From the NCBI RefSeq assembly GCF_002813775.1, contig NZ_CP020370.1:5915501-5979500 (forward strand): a stretch of DNA of 64,000 bases. The letters run 5' to 3'. This document shows, one piece after another, positions 43,326 to 53,100 of the stretch. The position numbers and the translations under genes were made by a program. Numbering within the stretch: position 1 is the stretch's first letter; each line of letters begins with the position of its first letter. Under the pieces are notes generated by a model that had not been told where the DNA came from, searched no databases, and saw nothing but the letters and a program-made list of their open reading frames with translations. This DNA comes from Candidatus Thiodictyon syntrophicum. GTDB lineage: Bacteria; Pseudomonadota; Gammaproteobacteria; Chromatiales; Chromatiaceae.

Positions 43326-43817
43326 ATGAATCCTGCAACACCAGAACGGCCGGACTATGTGACCAGGCTGGAGGCGGCCTACGGCGGACCAAGCCAGTCA
43401 GGCTTCGGCAGTGCCGTGTTCCACGCAACACTCCCGGGCGGCGACGACCTGACCCAGGCGGCGCTGGCGCGGTACCGGACCTTCGTGGGTCCGCTCTGGG
43501 AGCGTTACGGGGAGGCGGCCTGGATGGGGCCGTGGCGGGCGGTCTATGCCCGCGCGCCGGGCGCGAACCCCGACATCGAGGCCGAGTTGCGGGGTATCGC
43601 CGACCGCGAAGCCCATCTGTCGGTGCCGATGATCCTCGACGACCTCGAGGGGGCCGACGCGGCCCGCGCCGCCTTGTCCGCCGCCTTCGACGACCCGGCG
43701 GTGACCGAGCTGCGGGTCTTCAATCTGGGCGACGGAGCGGCGATGACGGGGCTGCTGGTGGCCGGACGCCGTGGTGCCGACGGCGCGACCACCTGCCTCG
43801 TCTTCCTGATGGACTGA
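43326..43817 (+). CDS. Hypothetical protein
   Basis: This 163-residue protein starts at ATG 43326 with GAGG six bases upstream (ATG 43314 is possible). It is acidic and soluble, with helices around RLEAAYGGPSQSGFGSAVFH and ALARYRTFVGPLWERYGEAA and strands TELRVFNLGDGAAMTGLLVA and ATTCLVFLMD. No known domain is recognised. It is flanked by hairpins on both sides and stands alone. Confidence 0.6.
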   Translation: MNPATPERPDYVTRLEAAYGGPSQSGFGSAVFHATLPGGDDLTQAALARYRTFVGPLWERYGEAAWMGPWRAVYARAPGANPDIEAELRGIADREAHLSVPMILDDLEGADAARAALSAAFDDPAVTELRVFNLGDGAAMTGLLVAGRRGADGATTCLVFLMD

Positions 43818-44191
43818 GAGCGGCTTTCACGGTAAACGCCCGCCGCGCGGCGCCGCGCCCGCGCCCGCGCCCGGCCAGCCCTATCCTGACCGACCATCCC
43901 GACCGAGCCCGGCAGGCATCCCGGCGGACCGGCCCGCGGACATCCGTCCCACGGCGGTGGGGATACTCCCTAAGGTTTTTCCTTACAGGGAAGCACGGAT
44001 TACGTCCGGGCATCCCTTGCGATAACTTACCGCTGCACTAGGGGAGCCCCCGGCGGTCACCGGCGCACCACGACGGGGGCAGCACGGGCGGGCGCGGGGA
44101 GCCTGATTGAGACACCGGTATCGCCGGTTCCCGCGCGTCAATCCCCGACTGTCCGACCGCCTTCGCCGAACCACCCGGAGACACCGCACCG
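43818..44191. other. Intergenic region upstream of the PEP-CTERM gene
   Basis: No gene is seen. CCCTAAGGTTTTTCCTTACAGG (centred at 43980) can form a short hairpin with a T-rich loop, and the stretch 43970-44040 is less GC-rich, so the promoter of 44192 is probably here. Confidence 0.45.
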
Positions 44192-44881
44192 ATGAGACCG
44201 CAACCCACAGCACTGACCGTGCTCAGTCCGGCCCTGCTCGCCGCGGCCCTGTTGCCGCTCCCGGGCCTGGCCGCGCCGCTGACCAATGGCGACTTCGCGA
44301 CCGGCACCTTTGCCGGCTGGACCACCGACACCGACGGCGGCGGGACGCCGACGCCGCTGAGCCCGGACTTCCAGATCCTCGGCTCGCCCGGCAGCTATGC
44401 CGCCCGCCTGGAGGCCGATTACTACGCGACCCCCGGCAACACCGGCAGCACGGCCCTGGACCAGGTGCAATACGCCAACACCCTGCTCCAGGGGCTCGAC
44501 CTCACCGGCACCCCCGGCCAGCCCTTCGCGTTGAGCTTCGACTGGACCTTCGGCGGTCAGGAGACTGGCGCCCCGGACGAGAACGTCCAGATCGGTCTCT
44601 GGGACGGGACCAATTTTCACGGCGCCGACGGCAGCCTGGGCTTCCTGCTGACCCAGACCGCCTACGGCTCGGGCTCCCTCTCGGTGGCCTTGGACCCCTC
44701 GTTTTCCAATCAGCCGGGCTGGAGCATCGCCTTGCAGCTCAACTCGGGGAACAACGCCAACGGCTCTTACCTGCAGATCGCCAATGTCGAGGCGGTCCCC
44801 GAGCCCGGCCTGATCTTCCCGCTGGGGCTCGCCGTACTCGCCGGCGTCCGCCGCCTGCGCCGCCCGCGCCCGCGCACCTGA
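44192..44881 (+). CDS. PEP-CTERM sorting domain protein
   Basis: This 229-residue protein starts at ATG 44192. It has a signal peptide (LLAAALLPLPGLA), then a jelly-roll-like body beginning PLTNGDFATGTFAGWTTDTD, typical of exported carbohydrate-binding-like PEP-CTERM proteins. The C-terminus AVPEPGLIFPLGLAVLAGVR followed by RLRRPRPR is a textbook exosortase signal: VPEP, hydrophobic helix, arginine tail. It lies 25 nt upstream of the large repeat protein and is probably co-transcribed. Confidence 0.92.
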   Translation: MRPQPTALTVLSPALLAAALLPLPGLAAPLTNGDFATGTFAGWTTDTDGGGTPTPLSPDFQILGSPGSYAARLEADYYATPGNTGSTALDQVQYANTLLQGLDLTGTPGQPFALSFDWTFGGQETGAPDENVQIGLWDGTNFHGADGSLGFLLTQTAYGSGSLSVALDPSFSNQPGWSIALQLNSGNNANGSYLQIANVEAVPEPGLIFPLGLAVLAGVRRLRRPRPRT

Positions 44882-44906
44882 TCAACTCCCACGAGGAACC
44901 CAACCC

Positions 44907-47900
44907 ATGCGTATCCCCATCTTCCGACACTGGCTCGCCGCGGCCCTCGTCGCCGTCGTCGGCCTGTTGCAACTGCCGTCCACCGCCCGGGCCGACTGGG
45001 CCGATGCCAGCGGGTTTCTGAGCGTCAGCGCCACCCCGCGCGCGTTCGACATGGCGACCAAGCAGGTCTTCAGCTATGTCACCGTCACCAACAACGCGCC
45101 GGGTGCCGTGACCGGCCCGCTGCGCCTGGTCATCCCGACCAGCAACTTCACCGTGGTCGGTGCCGGCACCACCGCCGATGGCAAGCCCTATGTCAACCTG
45201 CCCAACGGGCTGGCCCAGGGCGCGTCGGCACGGGTGCGGGTGAGCTTCACCCAGCAGCGCGGGGCACTGACCTTCACCACCAGGCCCGAGCGCTACAGCC
45301 CCCCGACCGTCACCGCCGGCCTGCCGGGCACCGTCCCCGAAGGCACGCCGGTCACCGGCACCGCCCTGGTCAGCGGCGCCCAGGGTCCGCTGAGCTACCT
45401 CTGGACCCAGACCAGCGGCCCCGCCGTGGTCCTGACCGGCGACACCACCGCGACGCTGGGCTTCACCGCGCCGACCACCGGCGGCACCCCGACGACCTTG
45501 GGCTTCACCCTCGCCGTCACCGACGGCGTCGGCAAGACCACCACCGCGACCGCCAGCGTCAGCGTGCAGCCGAACGACATCGTCGTCGATGCCGGTACCG
45601 ACCGTCAGGTCTACGCCGGCCTGACCGTCTCACTGCACGGCACCGGCAGCGGCCCCGGCACCAGCGACATCTTCACCTGGACCCAGGACTCCGGCACCGC
45701 GGTCACCTTGACCAACGCCGGCACCGCCAATGCGGAATTCGTCGCCCCCGCCGTGACCGTGCCCACCAATCTGGTGCTCGAGCTCACCTACACCGACGGA
45801 CTGACGACCGGTACCGACCAGGTCACCATCGCGGTCCTGCCGCAGCCGACCCAGAGCAGCGCCAATGCCCCGCTGATCGTCGCCGGCGCCACCCAGCAGC
45901 AACCGCTGGTGCTGGTCGCCCAGCCCGGCGCCCAGGTGTCCGGCGGTACCACCGAGACCCTCACCGCGGTCGCGAGCGGCGGCGACGGCCACTACACCTG
46001 GGAGTGGAAGAAGCCCGTGCATACGGGCGGCGCCGCGTGCAACACCACCGACGGACCGGACGACGGGCCGCAGTTCCAGGTCACGCTGCCCGGCACCGGC
46101 ACCGGCCAGTGCGAGGCGGCCAACGTCACCTACAAGGTCGGTGTCATCGTCACCGACGGCGCGGGCCGCCAGGCCGAGGACGTGACCGACCTGTGGCTCA
46201 ATCACGCCGCGCTGCCGTTGACCATCCAGGCCCCGGCCGCCGCCGTGAGCGAAGGCCCCAAGCCCGCCACCGTCGCCGCCACCGCCAGCGGCGGCACCGG
46301 CCCCTACACCTACGCTTGGGTGCAGACCGGTCCTGAGACCTCGCCCGGCGTCCTCGATCCCGCGTACATAGTGACCCTGATCGACCCCACGACCACCACC
46401 CCGAGCTTCGTGCCCCCGCCGGTGAATCAGGACACCACCCTGACCTTCCGGGTCACCATCACCGACAGCACCAGCCCCACGCCCCTGAGCGCCACCCGCG
46501 ACATGAACGTCCTGGTGCGCAACGGCTTCGCGCTGACCCCAACCCTGCCCTTCAGCCTGCAGGTCCCGCCCGCCGTCAGCGTCATCGCCGGCACCCCGGT
46601 CAAGCTCGGCGCCGTCGCCAGCGGCGGCACCCCCGGCTACACCTGGAGCTGGGGCTGCACCGGCGGCACCGCCCCGACCCTGAGCGGCCAGACCACCAGC
46701 ACCCTGACCCTGACCGGCAACGCGGCTTCGGAGACCCTGACCTGCACCGTGCAGGCCACCGACAGCGCCGGCACCCCGGCCAGCAAGCAGGGCAGCGTGC
46801 AGGTCAACGTGCTCGCCACCCCGGGCCCCCTGCCGCTCGCGGTGCCCCCGATCCCGCGCATCTATGTCGATGAGGGCACCGCCGGCGTGACCGTCACCGC
46901 GGCCGCCACCGGCGGCACCGGGACCTACAGCTACAGTTGGGCCTTCGTCCCCAGCGGCGGTGTGAACAGCCTGACGCTCACCGGCGCCCTCACCAACGCG
47001 GTCCGCCTCGACGCACCCTTGGTCGATGCCCAGAGCGCCCTGAACCTGCAGGTGACGGTCACCGACGGGGCCAGCAGCGTCACCCGCGACGCCTGGGTGG
47101 TGGTCAACGACATCACCCCGCCGCTGGAGATCGCCTTGACCGGCGGACCGCTCACCGTCACCGCCGGGCAGACCGTGCATCTGGGCAGCGGACTGACCCC
47201 GCGCGGCGGTGTGGGACCCTACGTCTATAGCTGGTCCCAGACCGCGCCCGCGACGCCCGCGGTGGACATCACCGACGGCACCACCGGCAACCCGTCCATC
47301 GTCGCGCCGACGGTGACCGCGTCCACGCCCTTTACCTTCGCCATGACCGTCACCGACAGCGTCGGGCACAGTCAGACGGTCAGCGAGACCGTGACCGTCA
47401 ATCCGGCGGTGCCGAACTTGGCGGTTGTCGCCCGACTCCAGGGGATGGGGTCAGCGGGCACTGAGCTGTTCTTCAACCCGGGGCAGGCCGGGTCGATCAC
47501 CACCTCGCTGACCGCACCCGGCACGGGGCCCTACACCTACAAGTGGACACAAACCGCCGGCCCGTCCCTCGGCAACCTCGGCACCGGCGCGACCGCGAGC
47601 TTCACCGTGCCGGATGCGACCAGCACGGTAGCGGTCACGGTGCAGGTGAGCGTGACCGACAGCGGGGGCAAGGTCGCGTCCAGCAGCGTGGACTTCAACA
47701 TTCACGGGTTTCGCCCGGGCAAGCCGTGCGTCGTCTGCGGCGATCTCAACAAGCAGATCGCCTGCAACGACATGGAGTTGGTCATCGCGGATTTGACCCA
47801 GTGTCCCGACGCCACGCCGTACTGTATGAACGATATCGTCCAGAACGCCAGCTTGGATCCGGCCGTGGCCCAGTACAAGCGCTGCGTCGATGAGGTGGAG

Positions 47901-48059
47901 TGCGACAGCCTGTGGTACCAGGCGACCTCCGACGAGCCGTTGTGCCTGAATTTCGACCCGGCGAACGGTGAGGATACCTTGATCTGTCACCTCTGCTGCT
48001 GGGGCGACGCCTGCAACGTCGACACGGTCCCGCCGGTAGAGACGCTGTATCGGCCCTGA
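44907..48059 (+). CDS. Large secreted Ig/PKD-like repeat protein with cysteine-rich C-terminal domain
   Basis: This 1050-residue protein starts at ATG 44907 behind ACGAGGAA. It has a signal peptide (LVAVVGLLQLPSTARA). Six or more ~90-100-residue beta-sandwich repeats follow, each with the pattern Y.W.Q.SGP...TLTG...TPSFVAP...TLTFRVTVTDS, as in PKD/REJ-type Ig-like domains. From about residue 938 the composition changes: CVVCGDLNKQIACNDMELVI ... YCMNDIVQNASLDPAV ... CHLCCWGDACNV, with 11-12 cysteines in ~95 residues. No membrane anchor or PEP-CTERM motif is seen. It is probably a secreted adhesin or matrix protein. Confidence 0.85.
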   Translation: MRIPIFRHWLAAALVAVVGLLQLPSTARADWADASGFLSVSATPRAFDMATKQVFSYVTVTNNAPGAVTGPLRLVIPTSNFTVVGAGTTADGKPYVNLPNGLAQGASARVRVSFTQQRGALTFTTRPERYSPPTVTAGLPGTVPEGTPVTGTALVSGAQGPLSYLWTQTSGPAVVLTGDTTATLGFTAPTTGGTPTTLGFTLAVTDGVGKTTTATASVSVQPNDIVVDAGTDRQVYAGLTVSLHGTGSGPGTSDIFTWTQDSGTAVTLTNAGTANAEFVAPAVTVPTNLVLELTYTDGLTTGTDQVTIAVLPQPTQSSANAPLIVAGATQQQPLVLVAQPGAQVSGGTTETLTAVASGGDGHYTWEWKKPVHTGGAACNTTDGPDDGPQFQVTLPGTGTGQCEAANVTYKVGVIVTDGAGRQAEDVTDLWLNHAALPLTIQAPAAAVSEGPKPATVAATASGGTGPYTYAWVQTGPETSPGVLDPAYIVTLIDPTTTTPSFVPPPVNQDTTLTFRVTITDSTSPTPLSATRDMNVLVRNGFALTPTLPFSLQVPPAVSVIAGTPVKLGAVASGGTPGYTWSWGCTGGTAPTLSGQTTSTLTLTGNAASETLTCTVQATDSAGTPASKQGSVQVNVLATPGPLPLAVPPIPRIYVDEGTAGVTVTAAATGGTGTYSYSWAFVPSGGVNSLTLTGALTNAVRLDAPLVDAQSALNLQVTVTDGASSVTRDAWVVVNDITPPLEIALTGGPLTVTAGQTVHLGSGLTPRGGVGPYVYSWSQTAPATPAVDITDGTTGNPSIVAPTVTASTPFTFAMTVTDSVGHSQTVSETVTVNPAVPNLAVVARLQGMGSAGTELFFNPGQAGSITTSLTAPGTGPYTYKWTQTAGPSLGNLGTGATASFTVPDATSTVAVTVQVSVTDSGGKVASSSVDFNIHGFRPGKPCVVCGDLNKQIACNDMELVIADLTQCPDATPYCMNDIVQNASLDPAVAQYKRCVDEVECDSLWYQATSDEPLCLNFDPANGEDTLICHLCCWGDACNVDTVPPVETLYRP

Positions 48060-48195
48060 CCGGCGCCGCCCCGGACCCCGGAGCGGGTCCGGGGCGCTCC
48101 CGAATCGGCCCCAACCGCCCCGGGGCACGGCAGCCGCCGCGCCCCGGGGCACCCCACCCGACCCCCACCCCCCTGCAACCACCGAGGTCACGAAG

Positions 48196-48495
48196 ATGCC
48201 GACCAAAGACGAATACGCCGCCCGCCTCCAGGCCCAGCTCGACGAATGGCAGGGCGACCTTGAGGTCCTGCGCGCCAAGGCCGCCGTCGCCTCCGCCGAC
48301 GTGAAGGCCAAGGTCGATCTCCAGATCGCCGAGCTCAAGTCCCAATGGGACGAGGGCGCCGCCCGCCGCCAGGAGATCCTGGACGCCGCCGACGACCGCT
48401 GGGACGCACTCAAGGACGACGCCGACGCCAAATGGGAGGACCTAAAGACCGGCGTCGCCCATTCCATGGACCGCATCAAATCACTCTTCACCTGA
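48196..48495 (+). CDS. Small coiled-coil protein (sll1863-like stress protein)
   Basis: This 99-residue, wholly helical and highly charged protein starts at ATG 48196. The heptad-like sequence YAARLQAQLDEWQGDLEVLR and AKVDLQIAELKSQWDEGAAR continues to the C-terminal KTGVAHSMDRIKSLF. It fits the small sll1863-like coiled-coil family found in cyanobacteria and purple bacteria. It has no signal peptide. A GAGGTCACGAAG stretch precedes the start. Confidence 0.7.
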   Translation: MPTKDEYAARLQAQLDEWQGDLEVLRAKAAVASADVKAKVDLQIAELKSQWDEGAARRQEILDAADDRWDALKDDADAKWEDLKTGVAHSMDRIKSLFT

Positions 48496-48520
48496 CCGGC
48501 AGATCCGACACCCGTAGGTC

Positions 48521-48600
48521 GTAGGATGGGTAGAGCGCAGCGAAACCCATCCTCACACCGACCAAGCCGTAGGATGGGTAGAGCGCAGCGAAACCCATCC
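48521..48600. repeat. Two tandem GTAGGATGGGTAGAGCGCAG hairpins
   Basis: GTAGGATGGGTAGAGCGCAG followed by CGAAACCCATCC occurs at 48521-48552 and again at 48569-48600. Each copy is itself a hairpin (GGATGGGT/AACCCATCC). A third copy in the opposite orientation is at 48992-49022, so the gene at 48632-48943 is flanked by inverted copies. Confidence 0.85.
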
Positions 48601-48631
48601 ATCCAACCAAACCGCACGAGAAAGAACCGGT

Positions 48632-48943
48632 ATGACCCAAGCCTACCGCATCGCACCATTCGCCGCCGCCCTCGCCCTCGCCCTCGCACCCGCCGCCCAG
48701 GCCGCCAAACACGGCAGCAGCGAGGTCAGCGGCAACGCCAAAACCGCCTGTATGAGCGCGGTGAACGCCAATTACGGCGGCAAGGTGAAATCCGTGAAGG
48801 TGACACACAGCGACTTTTCCCAGGCCAACTCGACGGTCATGGTGAGCGCCATCGGCGTGCGCGGCGGCGCCACGACCGAGCATTGGAAATGCCTGGTCTC
48901 CAACGACGGCACTGTCCAGGAACTCAGCGTCGTCACCCATTGA
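48632..48943 (+). CDS. Small secreted protein, paralog of 49131-49445
   Basis: This 103-residue protein starts at ATG 48632. It has a signal peptide (FAAALALALAPAAQA) and a mature domain of ~75 residues with two cysteines likely to form a disulfide (AKTACMSAVNANYGG...TEHWKCLVSNDGTVQELSVV). The pattern A-x-x-A-C, V, S-x-(F/Y)-S, W-x-C, DG-x-x-x-x-L-S is shared with the gene at 49131. The function is unknown. Confidence 0.75.
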   Translation: MTQAYRIAPFAAALALALAPAAQAAKHGSSEVSGNAKTACMSAVNANYGGKVKSVKVTHSDFSQANSTVMVSAIGVRGGATTEHWKCLVSNDGTVQELSVVTH

Positions 48944-49130
48944 CCGCCCGTGGCGCTGGTGCCCAAGCGCTGAGATTGTGAAGGCGCCGATGATGGGTTT
49001 CGCTGCGCTCTACCCATCCTACGGGCTGGACCGGCCCGGTGCCCGGGTATGAGCACCGTCGCCCGCGGGCCGCAAAACCTATCGGCCGCGCGAATTGACC
49101 TAAGACCCCAACCACCATGAGCCTCCAACC

Positions 49131-49445
49131 ATGAAGCAACTCATCGCAACCGCAACCGCCGCCGCCCTGTCCCTGCTGGCCGGTTGCGTCGAATCCACCG
49201 GCGACACCCGCCCCGGCGGCGGGGCCGCGACCGGCACGCCGAGCCGCGCTGAACAGGCCTGCCTGCGCGACGTGACCCGCACCACCAACAACGCCAACGT
49301 CACGCTGCTGTCCTCCAGCTATTCGGAGGCGGGCACCCAGGTCGTCATCGGCGTCGGTCCGCAGAGGGCCCGCTGGCGCTGCATCGGCTATAAAGACGGC
49401 AGTACCGCCGACATCATGTCGCTGACCGACGAAGGGCGCCTCTGA
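49131..49445 (+). CDS. Small lipoprotein, paralog of 48632-48943
   Basis: This 104-residue protein starts at ATG 49131. It has a lipobox (LSLLAGC, residues ~13-19) and the same mature domain (AEQACLRDVTRTTNNANVTL...SSSYSEAGTQVVIG...ARWRCIGYKDGSTADIMSL). It is anchored to a membrane, whereas its paralog appears to be free in the periplasm or secreted. The two genes are a diverged tandem pair. Confidence 0.75.
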   Translation: MKQLIATATAAALSLLAGCVESTGDTRPGGGAATGTPSRAEQACLRDVTRTTNNANVTLLSSSYSEAGTQVVIGVGPQRARWRCIGYKDGSTADIMSLTDEGRL

Positions 49446-49503
49446 GAGGCGTCGATCGCCATGCGCATGGGTTTTCCCGCCCTCGCCGACGCGACGTGCC
49501 TTT

Positions 49504-49575
49504 CGTTGTCGTTGTCGTTGTCGTTGTCGTAATCGGAGAATCCGATAACGATTACGACAACGACAACGACAACGA
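49504..49575. repeat. GTTGTC/GACAAC hairpin, copy 2
   Basis: Four GTTGTC units followed by GTAATCGG face CCGATAACGATTACGACAAC and further GACAAC units. Together they form a stem of ~30 bp with a short loop around GAGAAT. It lies between the lipoprotein and the GlsB-like gene. Confidence 0.8.
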
Positions 49576-49635
49576 GAACCGAAGATCCTTGCAAGCCTCA
49601 TGGCTTGGAGACCAACCCCCCCACCGGAGACCCCT

Positions 49636-49890
49636 ATGGACCTCATCAGCCTCGCGATCTTTCTCGCCATCGGCGCCGTGGCCGGCTGGCTGGCCGGCGT
49701 CATTCTCAAGGGCGGCGGCTTCGGCCTGCTGGTGAATATCGTCATCGGCATCCTCGGTGCCGTCGTCGGCGGTTTCGCCTTCGGCCTGCTCGGCATCAGC
49801 GCCGGCGGCATCCTCGGGTCGATCATCACCGCCACCGTCGGCGCGGTGCTGCTGCTCGTCATCGTCGGGCTCCTTAAGAAGGCCGCCTGA
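49636..49890 (+). CDS. GlsB/YeaQ/YmgE family membrane protein
   Basis: This 84-residue protein starts at ATG 49636 behind CCGGAGACC. Three hydrophobic glycine-rich segments ([60 protein letters not shown]) are typical of this stress-related family, formerly called transglycosylase-associated. The upstream ORF extension is hairpin sequence. The stop overlaps the next ATG. Confidence 0.9.
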   Translation: MDLISLAIFLAIGAVAGWLAGVILKGGGFGLLVNIVIGILGAVVGGFAFGLLGISAGGILGSIITATVGAVLLLVIVGLLKKAA

Positions 49891-50087
49891 TGGGACCGGC
49901 GACCGCGATGAGGATTCGCCACATCGCCGCCGCGCTCACCCTCGCCGGGCTGGCCTGGGGGGCGCTCGCGGGCACCCAAGTGCCCCCCGCGCCACCCGTC
50001 GGCCCCGCCGCCGCCGTCCTGGGCGCGGCCATCGACACGACCGACCCCGAGGCACTGCGCGATGCCATCCTCACACCGCTCTCATAA
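49890..50087 (+). CDS. Very small exported protein
   Basis: This 65-residue frame has its ATG overlapping the GlsB stop (TGATG). A second ATG at 49908 (MRIRHIAAALTLAGLAWGAL) gives a better signal peptide. The short mature part is proline-rich (TQVPPAPPVGPAAAVLGAAI), then DPEALRDAILTPLS. No family is known. It overlaps the longest frame of the WD40 gene but not its likely start at 50128. Confidence 0.5.
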   Translation: MGPATAMRIRHIAAALTLAGLAWGALAGTQVPPAPPVGPAAAVLGAAIDTTDPEALRDAILTPLS

Positions 50088-50127
50088 GCGTGGCAATCTT
50101 GCCCGCCATCGGGCGGATCGCCTGACG

Positions 50128-53100
50128 ATGCGCATCACCAACAGAGCGGTCCACCCGGGGCCGCGTCGACCGGGGCTGGCCGATCGAACCTGGGTCGCGG
50201 CCCTGCTGCTCGGCGCTGCCGCGCTGTCGGCCGGCGAACCGGACGCGGCGACCCGGGCGGCCCTGTCCCTGGCCCACCAGGAGCGGGCCCTGGCGGTGCT
50301 GGCGACGGCGCGGGAGACGGGCGACGTGCAGGGCTTCCAGGAGGCCCTGTTGCAGGCCCTGGCGGCGCGGACCTTGACCCCCGGCGCCCTGACCGGGCTT
50401 GCAACCGGGCTGGGCGATGCGGCCTTCGCCCTGCGCTGGCGCTCGCCCGCACAGTGGCTCGGGGCGCCGGTCACCGCGGTCCTCTGGGCCCCGGGCGGGC
50501 GCTGGCTCGCCACCGCCAGCGGCACCGTGGTGCGCCTGTGGGACGGGCGCACCGGGACCGGGCCGGGCGCGCCCCTGGCGCGTCTGGACCTGGGCGGCGC
50601 CCAGGTGCGCGCGCTGGCCGTGAGCCACGACGGACGCCTGCTCGCCGCGGGCGGCGAGGACGGCCGGATTCGGCTCTGGTCGCTGGCCGGGCCCGCGGCC
50701 GAGCCGCCCGATCCGCGCCCCTGGGGCGCCGACTGGACCCTGGAGGCCGGCGTGCGCTCGCTCGCCTTCCGCCCGGACGGCACCCTGCTTGCCGCGGGGC
50801 GGGCGGACGGCGCGGTCGAACTCCTGGGGCTCACCCCGGGAGGCGGGACCCTCGAGCCCCGCGGCCGGCTGACGGACGGCACCGGGCGTGTCGGCACCCT
50901 CGCCTTCACGCCGGACGGGCGGCTGCTCGCGAGCGGCAGCGACGACCGCGCACTGCGTCTCTGGGACCTCTCCGGGGAGCCCGCGGCGGAGCCGCTCAAG
51001 GGCCGTCTGGTCCAGGGCGGCGGCAGTGTCTGGGCGGTGGCGGTGACGCCGGACGGGGCCTTGCTGGCGAGCGGTGCCGACGACGGCCGGGTGCGCCTGC
51101 TGGAACTGGCCACGGGCAAGGAGCGCCCCCCGCTGGGCGCGGCGCAGGAGCGGGAACGGGACGCCGGCGGGTCGCGGGTGCTGGCCCTGGCGGTCAACGC
51201 CGACGGCACCCTGCTTGCCGCCGGCGGCGAGGATGGGCGCATCCGCCTCTGGGACCCCCGGACCGCGACCCCGGACGCCGCCCCCCTGGCGACCCTGGAG
51301 AGCCCCGGCGGGCGGGTGCTTGATCTCGCCTTCGCCGCGGATGGGCGCCTCGCCGCCGGGAGCCTCTACGGCAGCGTACACCTGTGGGATCTCAGCGGCG
51401 GCCCCACCGCGGCGCGCCTGCTGACGGCGCCGGTGGGTCACACCGAGCGCGTGACGGCGGTGACCCTGAGCCCGGACGGCACCTTGCTCGCCAGCGGCTC
51501 GGCCGACGGCAGCGTGCGCCTGTGGGACCTGGCCGCCGGGACCGAGCGCGCGCGTCTTCCGACCGGCGGGACGGTCGCGGCCCTGGCCTTCGACCGCGAC
51601 GGCGGCCGACTCGCGAGCGGGACGGACCGGGGGGCGCTGCGCCTGTGGGACCTCGCGGACGGCGCCCCCCGGGTACGGGAGCTCGCGGCCGCCGGCAGCC
51701 GCCTGACCGGGCTCACCTTCACCGCGGATGGCGGGCTGGTCAGTGTCGCCGCGGACGGGGAGGTGCGACGCTGGGACCCGGCCACCGGGACCGCGCGGGC
51801 GCGCCTGGGCGGCGCTGGGGTTGGGGCCGGCGGCGGACCCGGGGCCCGGCTCGCCGTCGCCCCGGACGGCCAGCGTCTGGCCTGGGCGAAAGACGCCCGG
51901 GTGCAGGTCTTCAGCCTGCCCGAGGGACGCCGGTTGGCGGACCTCTCGGTCCCCGAGGAGCACGCCTATGCGCTGGCGTTTGCGCCCGACGGGGCGCGCC
52001 TGGCGGTCGGCACCGAAGAGGGGGCGCTGTGGCTGTGGGACCTGAGCGGCGCGGATGTCGGCGGGGACGGCGGCGAGCCGGTGCGGGTGCGGGCGGCGGC
52101 GGGACGCATCTTCTCGATCAGCTTCGCGCCCAACGCCACCCGGATCGCAACCGGCGCGGCGGACGGCGTGCGCCTGTGGGCGCTGGACGGCACCCGGCTC
52201 GCGGCCCCGCGCCCGCTCGCGCACCTGGCCGGGGACGCCGGCCGGGTCTATGCCCTGGCCTTCGACCGCGGCGGTACGCGGCTCGCCACCGGCTCCGAGG
52301 ACGGCAGCGCGGCCCTGTGGGACCTGCCGGCGGCGGGCGCGACCACTGTGCTGCACGGGCACCGGGGCCGGGTCTGGTCAGTGGCCTTCGATCCCGCCAC
52401 CGGCGCCCTGGCCAGCGGCGGGGCCGACGGCACCCTGCGCCTGTGGGACCCGGAGCAGGGCCGCGAGTGGGCACGCCTGGGCGGCGCGGGCCCGCGCACC
52501 AGTCCGGTCGCCTTCATCACCGACGGCACCACCGGCGGCCGCCTGCTCGCCGCGGGCAGTGAGGATGGCAGTCTGCGCCTCTGGGACCCGGCCGGCGGTG
52601 CCGAGCGGGCGCGGCTGGGGGGCGGGGCCGGACTCTTGTCCCGCTCGGGGCCGGCCGCGCAGTCCGGCAGGTCAGCGGGCCGCGCCGGATTGTGGGCACT
52701 GGCCGCGCGGCCCGACGGGCAGCGTCTGGCCAGCGGCGGTGAGGACGGCCGCCTGACCCTGTGGGACCTGGGCGGCGGGGCCGCGCGGGCGGGCGCCCTG
52801 GACACCCACGACAGCGGCGGCGGGCGCCTGCTGGCGCTGGCCTACCAGCCGGACGGGACCCGTCTGGCGAGCGGCAGCGAGGACGGGACCCTGCGCCTGT
52901 GGTCGGAAGCCCAGGGCCGGCTCGGGGAACCCCTGGCGCTGGGCCGCCACGGCGGGCGGGTGCTGGCGCTCGCCTATGCCCCGGATGGCGGGCTGCTGGC
53001 GAGCGGCGGGGCCGACGGCCGCGTGCAGCTCTGGGAGGCCGGGGTGACGGCCGCGGGGGCAGAGCCCCGCGCCCGTCTGGAGGTCGGCGACTGGGTCTGG

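Noticed and set aside
44000-44030. Possible sigma-54 promoter (GGGCATCCCTTGC) upstream of the PEP-CTERM gene
   Set aside because: The GG to GC spacing is 8-9 instead of the required 10, and the -24 element lacks the TGGCAC consensus.
50071-52362. Long open frames antisense to the WD40 gene (also antisense to the Ig-like, TPR and AAA genes)
   Set aside because: They lack start signals and known domains and are caused by high GC at third positions. The sense frames have clear family motifs.
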